Shown: positions 1 through 9,823 of the stretch, piece after piece
Numbering within the stretch: the first letter of the stretch is position 1
Layout: each line of letters begins with the position of its first letter
Assembly: GCF_000733755.1 (NCBI RefSeq)
Contig: NZ_JPOF01000003.1
Location: 1 to 64,000 of the forward strand
DNA from: Lachnoclostridium phytofermentans
Lineage (GTDB): Bacteria; Bacillota; Clostridia; Lachnospirales; Lachnospiraceae
Length of the DNA: 64,000 nt
Direction of reading: 5' to 3'
Position numbers and translations under genes: made by a program
Notes under the pieces: model-generated
Database searches by the model: none
What the model was told of the DNA's origin: nothing
What the model saw: only the letters and a program-made list of their open reading frames with translations

Positions 1-840
<840 letters not shown>

Positions 841-1110
841 TTTAACAAAGTTAAAAACTGATACTAATTGACGTTGGTCAATTAGGTACCTTTTTTGATG
901 TTTTAACCATTCAGAACAATTGCTGACTTCTAAGTTGCCTTAGTTATCAATCTTTGATTCCGTTTACTGATTTAGGGTTGTGTCTGAATTTCTTCAAACA
1001 CAGTTCTTTGCCAAACATCTCTGCTTGGACTTTATTCTCAACGAATTTCAAGGTTGTTTCACTGTTCAGTTATCAATGTTCATGCTTGTTGTTTCGACAA
1101 CAACTCGTTT

Positions 1111-1140
1111 ATTTTATCATAAAGTGTTTTAATTTGTCAA
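1111..1140 (-). promoter_or_regulatory. rrn promoter, site 1
   Basis: On the minus strand TTGACA (1135-1140) and TAAAAT (1111-1116) are separated by 18 bp and point at the 16S gene. This is the promoter nearest the rRNA. Confidence 0.75.
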
Positions 1141-1183
1141 GCACTTTTTTGATTTTATTTTTTATCACCGAAGCGACTTGATA

Positions 1184-1212
1184 AGTTTACCACGAGTTTA
1201 TTCAACTGTCAA
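1184..1212 (-). promoter_or_regulatory. rrn promoter, site 2
   Basis: TTGACA (1207-1212), a 17-bp spacer and TAAACT (1184-1189) on the minus strand. The -35 is preceded by TGC, as at site 1. Confidence 0.7.
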
Positions 1213-1281
1213 GCATATTTTTTATTTATTTTATGTTTTATTCTTATTTTGCATAAAATTAATACAATTTGATGCTTTGCA

Positions 1282-1310
1282 ATAATATCACAACATAAGT
1301 CAGTTGTCAA
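1282..1310 (-). promoter_or_regulatory. rrn promoter, site 3
   Basis: TTGACA (1305-1310), a 17-bp spacer and TATTAT (1282-1287) on the minus strand. It is one of the strongest matches in the leader. Confidence 0.75.
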
Positions 1311-1371
1311 CTGTTCATTTTTCTAGATTGTTTTTATCTGACAATTCTATTTCAAAAGAGACAGCTTTGAT

Positions 1372-1400
1372 AGTTTACCATTGAAGCTGAATTAAGTCAA
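1372..1400 (-). promoter_or_regulatory. rrn promoter, site 4 (weaker)
   Basis: TTGACT (1395-1400), a 17-bp spacer and TAAACT (1372-1377) on the minus strand. Same layout as the other three sites but with poorer hexamers. Confidence 0.5.
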
Positions 1401-1525
1401 TACTAATTTTGTATTAATTTATAGTAAAATCTGGTTTTTTAATACGTCATAAAATCCATTAACACTAAGTAAGTTCAAATCCTCAGTATATACATAACTA
1501 AGAATATTCTCATTTGTTATGCTGT

Positions 1526-1639
1526 GACTTTATGTAGATGTTAAGACTTTATATAGATGTTAAAACTTTATATACATTCTGTGACTTTATGTACTTGTTA
1601 ATACTTTATACTCATGCTAAGACTTTATAAATCAAACCC
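1526..1639. repeat. 19-bp degenerate tandem repeat, about six units
   Basis: Units begin at 1526, 1545, 1564, 1583, 1602 and 1621. Each opens with a variant of GACTTTATRTA and most end in GTTAA or CTAA. The unit length stays at 19 bp while the second half drifts. The block lies upstream of the rrn promoters. Confidence 0.75.
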
Positions 1640-1875
1640 TAATATTCTATAAGTTAGGTATACCATTTCCCTCACTATTTACTATCTCTGTTTTCTTCCT
1701 CAACTGAAATGGATTCTTGCTACTTATGAGTTTTCAATACTATAATAATTAAATAAGAAGCACGGCTTTAGAGTTACATCCGATTACATATCCATGAAAT
1801 CTTAATTAAATCGCAATCCTCTTTCTTTAATTTAAATACAAGCCACTATATCTCCTTAATCTTAAAACCAACTAC

Positions 1876-1919
1876 AAAAGAAAGAAAAGATACACCTTAA
1901 TCATAAGGAAGTATCTTTC
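1876..1919 (-). terminator. terminator of the zinc-ribbon gene
   Basis: On the minus strand an AAAGATAC/GTATCTTT stem with an inner TCCTT/AAGG extension is followed by a T-rich tract. It lies 30 bp past the stop codon of the gene at 1951-2235. Confidence 0.7.
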
Positions 1920-1950
1920 CATTAAACTTATAACTTTAGTTAATCAAAAT

Positions 1951-2235
1951 CTATTTATCCATGGTTGCTACATCGGAGCTTGCTTCATTTACTTTTGCTA
2001 CTTTACGTCTTCTTTTTCTAGGTTTCGCTTTATCCTTAGTTATATTCTTAAAGAGTTCTGGTTTAGCAACCCTACTATGTACTATACTACCACATTCTGT
2101 GCAAATCATATGTTCAACTTTAGATCCAGCATATCCGGATTTTCCAGTCATAACGGCCCCCTGAGCACTTTGATATCCCCATCCCATATCCTCACTTCCA
2201 CAATATGGGCAATTTTCAATTCTTATCTCAACCAT
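1951..2235 (-). CDS. small zinc-ribbon protein
   Basis: A 94-residue protein with two Cys pairs, CPYCGSEDMGWG near the N-terminus and CTECGSIVHSR around residue 43, forming a zinc ribbon. The C-terminus is strongly basic (KPRKRRRKVAK). The start is the ATG at 2235, because AAAAAGGAGG sits just upstream; a longer upstream frame has no ribosome site. A role in nucleic-acid or ribosome binding is an inference from the fold and charge. No specific family was recognised. The gene is monocistronic with its own terminator. Confidence 0.8.
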   Translation of the reverse strand: MVEIRIENCPYCGSEDMGWGYQSAQGAVMTGKSGYAGSKVEHMICTECGSIVHSRVAKPELFKNITKDKAKPRKRRRKVAKVNEASSDVATMDK

Positions 2236-2355
2236 GAAAAACCTCCTTTTTACAATCCCCCTCAGTAATGGGTATCTACCATTCACCTTATTGTACTATA
2301 GAGTATCTAGAATGTCCATAGAAAACCCCTGAATATGGCATATGTTCTTATGTAA

Positions 2356-2385
2356 GCGACATGAAAATTTATCGTGTCATGTCGC
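2356..2385 (-). terminator. inverted repeat after dctM
   Basis: A 9-bp perfect stem GCGACATGA/TCATGTCGC directly follows the dctM stop codon. There is no clear T run, so termination efficiency is uncertain. Confidence 0.45.
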
Positions 2386-2391
2386 TATTAA

Positions 2392-3696
2392 TTAAATTAA
2401 CTTTGCTAATTTGGGTATAAATAATGTAAGCGGAGACCAAAACGTAACAAGCAATAAAATCGCTATTAGAACCACGAAATAAGGTAGCAATGTTTTTATA
2501 ACCTCTTCTATTGTCACTTGTGCAACTTTACATCCAGTAAATAAAATCGCACCTACCGGAGGAGTGATACAACCAATACATAGGTTGAATGTCATCATAA
2601 CTCCAAAATGAACTGGATTCATTCCGAAACTCTCAACAATAGGAAGGAAAATCGGGGTAAATATAAGAATTGCAGGCGTTGGGTCCATAAATGTTCCTAA
2701 TATAAGAAGTATTACATTCATCAATAATAAAATGATAATCGGATTATCTGAAAATCCAAGGATAGAATCCGCAACCAAATTAGGAATTTTAGTAAAAGCT
2801 AAGATCCAAGACATAATGGAAGAAAGCCCAATTAAAAATACGATGATGCAAGTTAATTTGGATGACTCTAACAATATTTTGGGTAAGTCAGAAAACTTTA
2901 TTGTACGATAAAGGAATGACAGAATCAGTGCATAACAAACAGCTATTGCAGAACCTTCTGTTGGAGTGAAAATACCACCCAAAATTCCACCGATAACAAT
3001 AACAATTAATAATAAACTAGGAATGGCATCAAAAAAAGTTTTTAGAGCAACAGCGCCAGATACGCCTTGTGTTCCTTTATATCCTCTCTTTTTTGCCATC
3101 ACAAATGCAACTACCATAACTCCTAATCCCCATAGAATTCCTGGAATATATCCACCTAGAAATAAGGAAGTTATAGACACCCCACCAGCAACCGTAGAAA
3201 AAATAATTAATGTATTACTTGGTGGGATTAATATTCCAGCTGGAGCTGATGCGATATTAACTGCGGAAGAAAAATCCTTATCATATCCCTCCTTATCCTC
3301 CATCGGCCCCATAATACCACCAATTGCTGCACAAGAGGCAGAACCACTACCAGAGATAGCTCCGAATAACATATTTGCTACTACATTGGTTAAAGCCAAA
3401 GACCCTGGTAATCGCCCAACTAAAACTTTAGCTAAATCCACCAGACGCTTTGCTATCCCTCCATTATTCATGATAATACCAGCAAGAATAAAAAAGGGAA
3501 TTGCCAGTAAAGTAAATGAATTCATACCAGTAAAAGACTTTTGTGCTGCCATCAGGGCTGCTTTCGTCCCAGGTAATACTACAGTCATTGCTAACACTGC
3601 TCCGCATCCAAGACTGATACTGATTGGCGTTCCAATAAATAAAAGAACAAGTATTACCACAATCATAATTAGACCACACATCAACGCTGTATCCAT
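2392..3696 (-). CDS. dctM: TRAP transporter large membrane subunit (DctM)
   Basis: A 434-residue, very hydrophobic protein with about 12 membrane segments, typical of the DctM/SiaM subunit that carries solute and Na+ through the membrane. Family-like stretches include AISGSGSASCAAIGGI and IPPSNTLIIFS, plus the C-terminal repeat TPPVGAILFTGCKVA. The start is the ATG at 3696, which has AAAGGAG upstream; five further in-frame codons upstream lack a ribosome site. It is the last gene of the dctP-dctQ-dctM operon. The substrate, probably an organic acid, cannot be read from this subunit. Confidence 0.95.
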   Translation of the reverse strand: MDTALMCGLIMIVVILVLLFIGTPISISLGCGAVLAMTVVLPGTKAALMAAQKSFTGMNSFTLLAIPFFILAGIIMNNGGIAKRLVDLAKVLVGRLPGSLALTNVVANMLFGAISGSGSASCAAIGGIMGPMEDKEGYDKDFSSAVNIASAPAGILIPPSNTLIIFSTVAGGVSITSLFLGGYIPGILWGLGVMVVAFVMAKKRGYKGTQGVSGAVALKTFFDAIPSLLLIVIVIGGILGGIFTPTEGSAIAVCYALILSFLYRTIKFSDLPKILLESSKLTCIIVFLIGLSSIMSWILAFTKIPNLVADSILGFSDNPIIILLLMNVILLILGTFMDPTPAILIFTPIFLPIVESFGMNPVHFGVMMTFNLCIGCITPPVGAILFTGCKVAQVTIEEVIKTLLPYFVVLIAILLLVTFWSPLTLFIPKLAKLI

Positions 3697-3796
3697 AATT
3701 GCTCCTTTCAAAGTATTTATAAAAAGATAATCAAATTACTCAATAATTTTTATCGTAATCACTAGCTTTTCATGAAAGCTCTATTTCTCGCATTTT

Positions 3797-4273
3797 CTAG
3801 GTTCTTTTAAAATTAGTAATTGCATCAACGATATTACAGAAAGAATAAAACGCCGATAATACTCCACCAACTGGTAGTGCTAAATATATTACTCCTACTG
3901 GAACCGGAAGAGCAGAATCCATCTGATTCATCGCATGAAGTGAGATATATCCCCCGCCATATACTAGAACAATTACAACAAAAGCAAAAATTACAAGTTC
4001 TGTAACGATTAGAAAGATAGCTCTTGTTTTATTTGAAAATTTACCAACAAAAAAACCAAGAGACATGTGTTCTCGTTTTCCAACGACATATGCAGCTGTA
4101 ACTAAAACAAGCCATATAAATAAATATTTTGCCAATGCTTCTGTGATTGTACTTGGAGCCTTAAGTACAAACCTTGTTATCACTTGCCATGTAACTAGAA
4201 TCGTCATGACTGCAAGAATCAAGCTTGCAATTATTTCTGTTATTTTATCTATAACCTTTCTCAATACCTTCAT
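3797..4273 (-). CDS. dctQ: TRAP transporter small membrane subunit (DctQ)
   Basis: A 158-residue protein with four predicted membrane helices and the family motif around TRFVLKAPSTITEALAKYLF. DctQ pairs with DctM to form the membrane complex. The start is set at the ATG of MKVLRKVIDK, with GGGAAG a few bases upstream. It lies 32 bp after dctP and 100 bp before dctM. Confidence 0.93.
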   Translation of the reverse strand: MKVLRKVIDKITEIIASLILAVMTILVTWQVITRFVLKAPSTITEALAKYLFIWLVLVTAAYVVGKREHMSLGFFVGKFSNKTRAIFLIVTELVIFAFVVIVLVYGGGYISLHAMNQMDSALPVPVGVIYLALPVGGVLSAFYSFCNIVDAITNFKRT

Positions 4274-4305
4274 ATAACTTCCCATCTGTGCGTTGCGTTA
4301 CGCAC

Positions 4306-5328
4306 TTATTTCTTGTTTTTTTTGTCTGATGTTGCCATAACTGCATCGTAAACCTTCTTAATTTCAGGGTTTGCACACAATTCATCATGAAGCGGAAGGC
4401 AGGCATTCCTTAATGCTTCCACATCCACATCTTCGATCATCGTTGCTCCACCAGCGATAACTGCTTCTTTACTACGCTCTGCATCTTCTGCCCATAATTT
4501 AATTTCATACTCTGCTGCCTTACGTGCTGCTTCATCGAAGGCCTCCTTATCTTCTTGTGACAAACTATCATAAGCATTTGTATTCACAATGAGATAGTCA
4601 GGAACAATCAAATGTTTTGTATAAGAATAATAAGGGGCTATTTCATAATGTTTGGAATTATTATAAGAAGCTTCATTATTCTCAGCACCATCTACGACCC
4701 CAGATTGTATTGCGGTAAAAACTTCACCAAATGACATCGGAGTAGCAGAACCACCGAGATATCTCATCATCTTTGCATATGTGTCTGACTCTGCTGTTCT
4801 AATTTTCATACCTTTTAAATCCGACAATGCACGTATTGGTTTACTCGCATACATATTTCTAGTTCCTGCTGTAAAGAATGTCACTATTTTGAAATTATAG
4901 CTTTCCGTTTTCTTAAATAACTCTGGTACAATCTCGGAAGTTTCAAAAAAACGTTTTTGGTGCTCTTCATCATCAAATAAAAACGGCATTTCAAAAGTCA
5001 AGAAACCATCCTCAAAACTAGAAATATTAGCATTACCAATAACAGCCATCTCAATAATTCCATATTGTACTTGTTCTAACGTTTCTCTTTGTGGCCCTAA
5101 TAGTTCATTTGGGTATACTTCAAACCTATATCTGCCATTGGTTAGTTCAGAAAAGATTTCTCCCATCTTCTTTACTGCTAGTGTTTGAGGGTGCGTCTCT
5201 GTTTGAATCGAAGCAATATTCCATATCTGCACCTTTTGTCCAGTTTCTGTAACCGTGTTAGAACGGCAACCTACGACAGTAAAGACTAGTATACTTATCA
5301 GTAATAAAAGAATTCGCTTTTTTCTCAT
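4306..5328 (-). CDS. dctP: TRAP transporter solute-binding lipoprotein (DctP)
   Basis: A 340-residue extracytoplasmic binding protein. The start MRKKRILLLLISILVF is preceded by CTGGAGG and leads into a lipobox ending VVGC, so the protein is predicted to be lipid-anchored at Cys18. The DctP signature runs through LSDLKGMKIRTAESDTYAKM and VVDGAENNEASY. The conserved Arg in KIRT usually contacts the ligand carboxylate. As first gene of the operon it sets specificity, which cannot be narrowed beyond a carboxylate-bearing solute. Confidence 0.95.
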   Translation of the reverse strand: MRKKRILLLLISILVFTVVGCRSNTVTETGQKVQIWNIASIQTETHPQTLAVKKMGEIFSELTNGRYRFEVYPNELLGPQRETLEQVQYGIIEMAVIGNANISSFEDGFLTFEMPFLFDDEEHQKRFFETSEIVPELFKKTESYNFKIVTFFTAGTRNMYASKPIRALSDLKGMKIRTAESDTYAKMMRYLGGSATPMSFGEVFTAIQSGVVDGAENNEASYNNSKHYEIAPYYSYTKHLIVPDYLIVNTNAYDSLSQEDKEAFDEAARKAAEYEIKLWAEDAERSKEAVIAGGATMIEDVDVEALRNACLPLHDELCANPEIKKVYDAVMATSDKKNKK

Positions 5329-5611
5329 TATTATTTTCCTCCAGCTGTTTAAGTTACCCGATACTATAAGAATTCTTCGGATATCCATTAGGATGTGCTA
5401 TACTAGCATTCCATATTCATACTATTTGTCCATAAAATCCTATGATTTTATGTTAAATCACCAAGCTCTTATTTCCATCAGCCATTTCCACGCCCCAGTA
5501 CACGAACTATTTCCATGAGTCATTGCATGGACTTTTTCACACGATTTATGGGATATTTATAAAAGCATTGTACAGGTTATCTGTATGTATAAATTCTGCC
5601 TCTTACGGATA

Positions 5612-5674
5612 GGTAAAAAAAATAAAAAAGGATGCTATCTAAATAGTGAAATCATCACCACTAAGATAACATCC
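5612..5674 (-). terminator. terminator of the envelope gene group
   Basis: A long imperfect hairpin (5630-5674) with GGATG/CATCC and TATCT/AGATA arms is followed on the minus strand by a long T-rich run (5614-5629). It ends the group whose last gene is the PH-domain protein. The rest of 5329-5724 is the dctP upstream region; no confident promoter was picked there. Confidence 0.75.
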
Positions 5675-5724
5675 CTTTATAATTTAATTAGTAACTATAC
5701 GCTGAAGAGGAGTCGTACCAAAAA

Positions 5725-6120
5725 CTAATTTCTATCTTCCATATCATCCTCATTCATATCTTCTAGATCTTCTCCATCAATATCTAAGGTATGCATGGTT
5801 CTACGTTTTCTTCTTGCCTCTTCTGAAGCTTCCATTAAGTATTCCTTAATGCTTGAACTCTTACGAATATGCATTAGCTTAAGCTCTGGATGGGTTTTAT
5901 CCCCAGTATAACAAGTAACAGTACCAAGGCCGAAAACTCTTTCCAGAAAACTTCGTGTTAACCTTACATCTTGTACTTTATACATATACGCATCATCCTC
6001 AACAATACTTAGAAATCCACTTTGTATGTTGATTTTATCCGGTCCAATGCGATATGTAACAAAACACAATGGTAATCCAAACAACTTTGTACGTTTCTTT
6101 TCCTTAAAAACTACTTCCAT
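5725..6120 (-). CDS. PH-like domain protein
   Basis: A 131-residue protein resembling bacterial PH-domain (bPH2-type) proteins: it opens with VVFKEKKRTKLFGLPLCFVT and continues with beta-strand-rich sequence (YRIGPDKINIQSG, YMYKVQDVRLTRSFLERVFG, LGTVTCYTGD). The C-terminus is acidic. The start is the ATG at 6120, with AAGGGAGTG upstream. It is the last gene of the minus-strand group that includes the lipoprotein and two-component system. A membrane or envelope role is inferred from these neighbours only. Confidence 0.65.
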   Translation of the reverse strand: MEVVFKEKKRTKLFGLPLCFVTYRIGPDKINIQSGFLSIVEDDAYMYKVQDVRLTRSFLERVFGLGTVTCYTGDKTHPELKLMHIRKSSSIKEYLMEASEEARRKRRTMHTLDIDGEDLEDMNEDDMEDRN

Positions 6121-6160
6121 GTTACACTCCCTTACCAAAATATACTATACTTAAAATTAG

Positions 6161-6856
6161 CTATTTAAGCTTAATGATAGCTGTCTTTTCTTCTTTTGAA
6201 ATTATGAGATTAGCTGTTTTTATCTCTTGTTTTTTTGGTACTTCAAAGATTATTATAGTCTCCTTGCTTTCCTTGCCACCAATTTCTAAATCTATATAAC
6301 GTAAATCATTTAACATAAATGTTAATTGTGGTTTCACAATTATCCCCGTATTAATATCTAGCTGATATTGAATCTCTGCATCAGATAATTGAAGCTTTAT
6401 TGCATTTTTAGATGAGTTTTTTACATCAAACTTAATTACCATCAACTGTTTATCTTTAGAGGCATCTAAAGAAAAATACTCATCCGAAAAACTACTTACC
6501 ATATCATAACCAGTATATTCTATTGTTAAATTCTTAATCCCAATAACTTCTGTGAAATCTGCGTTTGCTTGTACATTAGAGCTACTCTGATTGCCACTAG
6601 CATTTCCTTGGCTAGAATCCTGGGTAGGTTTTCCATCCTTTGAAGGAGTCGGGGTTAAGGTAGGTGCTGGGGTTGGCGATGGTGATGGTTCTATTAATGC
6701 TTGGTCATAAGACCTTTGTTGACTTAATAATACGCCCGCTAGGTATTCTGCAACAATATTATTTTCATTTTCCGTCAGCCGAATTGAGGTGGCACAACCG
6801 GTTAATCCAAACATAGAAACTACTGCTAAAGCTAGCAATAATCTTTTTTTCAACAT
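6161..6856 (-). CDS. lipoprotein with Pro/Thr-rich linker and DUF4352-like domain
   Basis: A 231-residue protein. Its signal peptide starts MLKKRLLLALAVVSMFG and ends in a lipobox LTGC (Cys20), so it is a predicted lipoprotein. A low-complexity linker (PSPSPTPAPTLTPTPS, about residues 56-72) is followed by an immunoglobulin-like segment with KFDVKNSSKNAIKL, resembling DUF4352. The start ATG has TAGGAGGAG upstream. It lies downstream of a histidine kinase and may be part of its output or input, which is inference. Confidence 0.75.
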   Translation of the reverse strand: MLKKRLLLALAVVSMFGLTGCATSIRLTENENNIVAEYLAGVLLSQQRSYDQALIEPSPSPTPAPTLTPTPSKDGKPTQDSSQGNASGNQSSSNVQANADFTEVIGIKNLTIEYTGYDMVSSFSDEYFSLDASKDKQLMVIKFDVKNSSKNAIKLQLSDAEIQYQLDINTGIIVKPQLTFMLNDLRYIDLEIGGKESKETIIIFEVPKKQEIKTANLIISKEEKTAIIKLK

Positions 6857-6953
6857 ATCTCCTCCTATGGAAGTGAACTCTATATTTTTTCTATCACTCA
6901 ATTGCTTCTCTTATCATACCACTTTTGTTCCAATTCGGCAACGAATTTCATAG

Positions 6954-8462
6954 TTATGATGTAATATCTAATTCAAACCAAAATTCAACACCATTTGAGT
7001 GGTTTACAACACCACATTCCTTATTGTGTGAATTCATAATGGCTTTTACGATGGACAAACCGATACCGTTTCCTCCATATTCTCGGGTTCTTGCTTTGTC
7101 AACCTTATAGAATTTAATCCATACTTTCTCTAAATCCTCTTCTGGAATTAATTCCCCAGTATTAAAAACAGCAACACGAACTACATTCACCATATGAATT
7201 AATTTGATTTCAATGATTTTAGCACCATCTGCATGATTGATTGCATTGCTAACATAATTCGTCACAACTTCTTCAATCATGTACTCGTCTGCCCACACAT
7301 AACAAGGAGATTTTTCCTCAAAGATTACCCTAATCTCTTTTTGTTTGCATAGAATATCGGTTGATTGAATAACGGATTTGATCAAAGATACAATGTCAAA
7401 ACGAATAATTTCTGGTTGACTATTTCCAAATTCTAATTGATTCAAACTGAGAAGTTTTTTTACCATCTTATTCATCTTCATTGCTTCATCAATAATAACT
7501 TCACAATAAAATTCCCTACTCTGTTCATCCTCCGAAATATTGTCCTTTAATCCTTCCGCATACCCTTGTATGAGAGCGATTGGTGTTTTCAGCTCATGAG
7601 TGACGTTTGATAAGAATTCCTTCCTCATCTCGTCAATTTGTACTTTATGTTCAATATCGGATTGTAATTCAATATTCGCAACCTTTAATTCAGAAATTGT
7701 ATGTTCTAATTTTTCAGAAAGCATATTAATGCTATTCCCAAGCTGCCCAAGCTCATCTTGAGACGTCCCCTCATACTTCGCATTAAAATCAAGATCTGAC
7801 ATTTTCTTAGCGATACTTTCCAGTACTAAAATAGGTTTTGTGAAGCTTCTGCTAATAAAGAACATAACTATTGTGCCAACCACAGTTACAAAAATTCCGA
7901 CGTACGCTAAAAAATTATTGGATATCGCAGAACTCTCCTGAAGATTTTCCATATTAGTTCGTATGAATACGACAAATCCACTATCTAATCTTCCAATTAA
8001 ATCAAGATAATTCATCTGCATCAATGCGTCATGCTGGATAAAAACATCGTATTGATCACTAGATTTCATCCATTCTATTTTATCAATCATTGTATCTGGT
8101 GAATTCCAATATAAGTACGCTTTCATTGATTTCTTTACACGCTGAGTGTCACGCTCCGTACCATTGGATCGATATACCATCAAATCCATATTAGCATCTA
8201 CTGTGATGTAGGCACTTGCATTATTTCTAGAAATCATACGATCCATCATCACTAATTGATCCTGAGTTAATACACCACCTTTTTGACTGCTATCATTAAA
8301 AGTGTTATTAATCTCATAAAATACAGAATCCAATGATTTTATCTTGCTATACTGATAGTAATCAGTTAAGAATGATTTATTTAGTGCCCAACACAAAAAA
8401 ATCGTAGATGCGAGCGATACAGTAAGTAAGAAAGTTATTTTAAGCCGTAAGGAATGTTTCAT
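6954..8462 (-). CDS. sensor histidine kinase
   Basis: A 502-residue membrane kinase. It has TM1 at about residues 8-27, an extracytoplasmic sensor region, TM2 at about 184-204, a HAMP linker, a coiled coil, and a HisKA box SNVTHELKTPIALIQGYAEG with the phospho-accepting His. The ATPase part has the N box NYVSNAINHA and the G2 box GGNGIGLSIVKA. The G1 position is VFNTGE rather than the usual DxGxG. Its start overlaps the regulator stop (TAATG), so the two are translationally coupled. The stimulus is unknown; an envelope signal is suggested by the neighbours. Confidence 0.95.
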   Translation of the reverse strand: MKHSLRLKITFLLTVSLASTIFLCWALNKSFLTDYYQYSKIKSLDSVFYEINNTFNDSSQKGGVLTQDQLVMMDRMISRNNASAYITVDANMDLMVYRSNGTERDTQRVKKSMKAYLYWNSPDTMIDKIEWMKSSDQYDVFIQHDALMQMNYLDLIGRLDSGFVVFIRTNMENLQESSAISNNFLAYVGIFVTVVGTIVMFFISRSFTKPILVLESIAKKMSDLDFNAKYEGTSQDELGQLGNSINMLSEKLEHTISELKVANIELQSDIEHKVQIDEMRKEFLSNVTHELKTPIALIQGYAEGLKDNISEDEQSREFYCEVIIDEAMKMNKMVKKLLSLNQLEFGNSQPEIIRFDIVSLIKSVIQSTDILCKQKEIRVIFEEKSPCYVWADEYMIEEVVTNYVSNAINHADGAKIIEIKLIHMVNVVRVAVFNTGELIPEEDLEKVWIKFYKVDKARTREYGGNGIGLSIVKAIMNSHNKECGVVNHSNGVEFWFELDITS

Positions 8463-9136
8463 TAAACCACCTCAAATTTATAGCCCATTCCCCAAATGGT
8501 CTTGATATAATCACCCTTATCCCCCATTTTACTACGAAGCTTCTTCACATGAGTATCAATAGTTCTTGCATCCCCAAAGTAATCATAATTCCATACATTA
8601 TTTAAAATCTTCTCTCTAGATAAAGCAACTCCTCTATTCGTTATAAAATAAGTCAACAGTTCAAACTCTTTGACGCTTAGTTCGATTGCCACTCCCTCAA
8701 TCTTTACTTCATGAGCTGCTTTATCTACCAAGATACCACCAATTTCAATTGTCTCCTCCGATGTTTGGATTGCTCGACGTACAATAGCTTCCACACGTGC
8801 TACTAAAATTTTAGGACTAAATGGTTTTGAAATATATTCATCCACACCAAGCTCAAACCCTAACAATTCATCTTTCTCATCGCTTTTTGCAGTAAGCATA
8901 ATAATAGGTACCTTTGAAAATTTACGGATTTCTCTACATACTTGCCACCCATCCATCTTTGGCATCATGACATCTAGAATAATTAGCGAAATATCTTTCT
9001 GCTCAAAGAAAATATCAATTGCTTGTTCTCCATTCTCAGCTTCTAATACATCATAGTTACTACGAGAAAGAAAATCCTTTACTAATTTGCGCATTCTACT
9101 CTCATCATCTACCACTAAAACTTTTAAGCGTTCCAT
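8462..9136 (-). CDS. OmpR/PhoB-family response regulator
   Basis: A 224-residue regulator. The receiver domain (1-115) has acidic residues in VVDDESRMRK, the phosphorylation Asp in LIILDVMMPKMDGW, Thr in IIMLTAKSDEKDE, and Lys in EYISKPFSP. The C-terminal winged helix (about 130-224) has the PhoB-type stretch RTIDTHVKKLRSKMG. The start MERLKVLVVDD is preceded by GTGGAGG. It is coupled to the downstream kinase and is the cytoplasmic DNA-binding partner of that pair. Confidence 0.95.
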   Translation of the reverse strand: MERLKVLVVDDESRMRKLVKDFLSRSNYDVLEAENGEQAIDIFFEQKDISLIILDVMMPKMDGWQVCREIRKFSKVPIIMLTAKSDEKDELLGFELGVDEYISKPFSPKILVARVEAIVRRAIQTSEETIEIGGILVDKAAHEVKIEGVAIELSVKEFELLTYFITNRGVALSREKILNNVWNYDYFGDARTIDTHVKKLRSKMGDKGDYIKTIWGMGYKFEVV

Positions 9137-9201
9137 ATCGTACCTCCACTCTTTTCTACAGCATAACAAAGATCTATGTAGAATTTGTGAAAACCTTATA
9201 A

Positions 9202-9762
9202 CTAGTTTCCCTTATCTTGCTGTAATAGCTCCTGTTCTTTTTCTAGTATTGCATTTTCTCTTTCAGACAATTCCTTCTCCCATGCTGAATACTTGTTTTG
9301 AATCTTCACCTCAGCATCTGTAAAAGGTGAATTGTTACTAAGTAACACGGATACAAACATTCCAATAATGATCAAGATTAAAAAAGCATTGATAATTCGT
9401 AGGTTTCTTAGTTTTCCTTGTAAAATATCTTTTTTCCCTTGTTTTTGATCCTCTGACATCTGCTGAAAGGATTCACTACGTCCAAATGCTCCTTTTTTCA
9501 TATACGTAGGCACTGTAACAAACACTGGGCTCACCGTTTTATCAGAGAATGCATTCAGTTCTTTTTGTATCTCTCTAAGAAAATTGATGCCAGTTGGAGT
9601 AACAAAGGATTGTTTTTCTATTAATCCTTCATATAGTTTTTTTAGCTTTTCTCTGTCCTTAAAGTCTGTTCTACTTTTAATATAGACAATCGACTCAGCC
9701 TCCTTTTTAGCTAAATCCATCTCTTTTGCAGTAGCATAACCATATCCATCAAACTCAAACAA
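9202..9762 (-). CDS. predicted single-pass membrane protein
   Basis: A 186-residue protein starting at a TTG codon with GGAGG eight bases upstream. The cytoplasmic part is charged (KEAESIVYIKSRTDFKDREK). One membrane helix lies at about residues 133-153 (NAFLILIIIGMFVSVLLSN), and a Glu-rich coiled coil closes the protein (WEKELSERENAILEKEQELL). No family recognised. It lies between the cyclophilin and the two-component genes in the same orientation. Confidence 0.75.
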   Translation of the reverse strand: MFEFDGYGYATAKEMDLAKKEAESIVYIKSRTDFKDREKLKKLYEGLIEKQSFVTPTGINFLREIQKELNAFSDKTVSPVFVTVPTYMKKGAFGRSESFQQMSEDQKQGKKDILQGKLRNLRIINAFLILIIIGMFVSVLLSNNSPFTDAEVKIQNKYSAWEKELSERENAILEKEQELLQQDKGN

Positions 9763-9823
9763 TCCTAATTCCTCCTTTTTTCTTAATATAAAACTGTATC
9801 TAATTTGTTAAACAATATTCTCT

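Larger units (their letters stand above)
841..1950 (-). other. rRNA operon leader and upstream AT-rich region without genes
   Basis: About 1.1 kb with no convincing ORF. It holds the 16S leader (841 to about 1105), four promoter-like sites on the minus strand, a block of degenerate 19-bp tandem repeats (1526-1639), and the terminator of the zinc-ribbon gene (1876-1919). The plus-strand frame at 954-1181 is low-complexity leader sequence and is not called. Confidence 0.8.

Noticed and set aside
954-1181. 75-codon plus-strand frame in the rRNA leader
   Set aside because: Phe/Leu/Ser-rich translation of AT-rich leader with no ribosome site; it overlaps the nearest rrn promoter.
1526-1639. Repeat block as a CRISPR array
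   Set aside because: Units are tandem with no spacers and no cas genes are near.
2966-3730. 254-codon plus-strand frame inside dctM
   Set aside because: It is the mirror of a strongly recognised DctM membrane protein; no ribosome site and unnatural Ile/Pro-rich composition.
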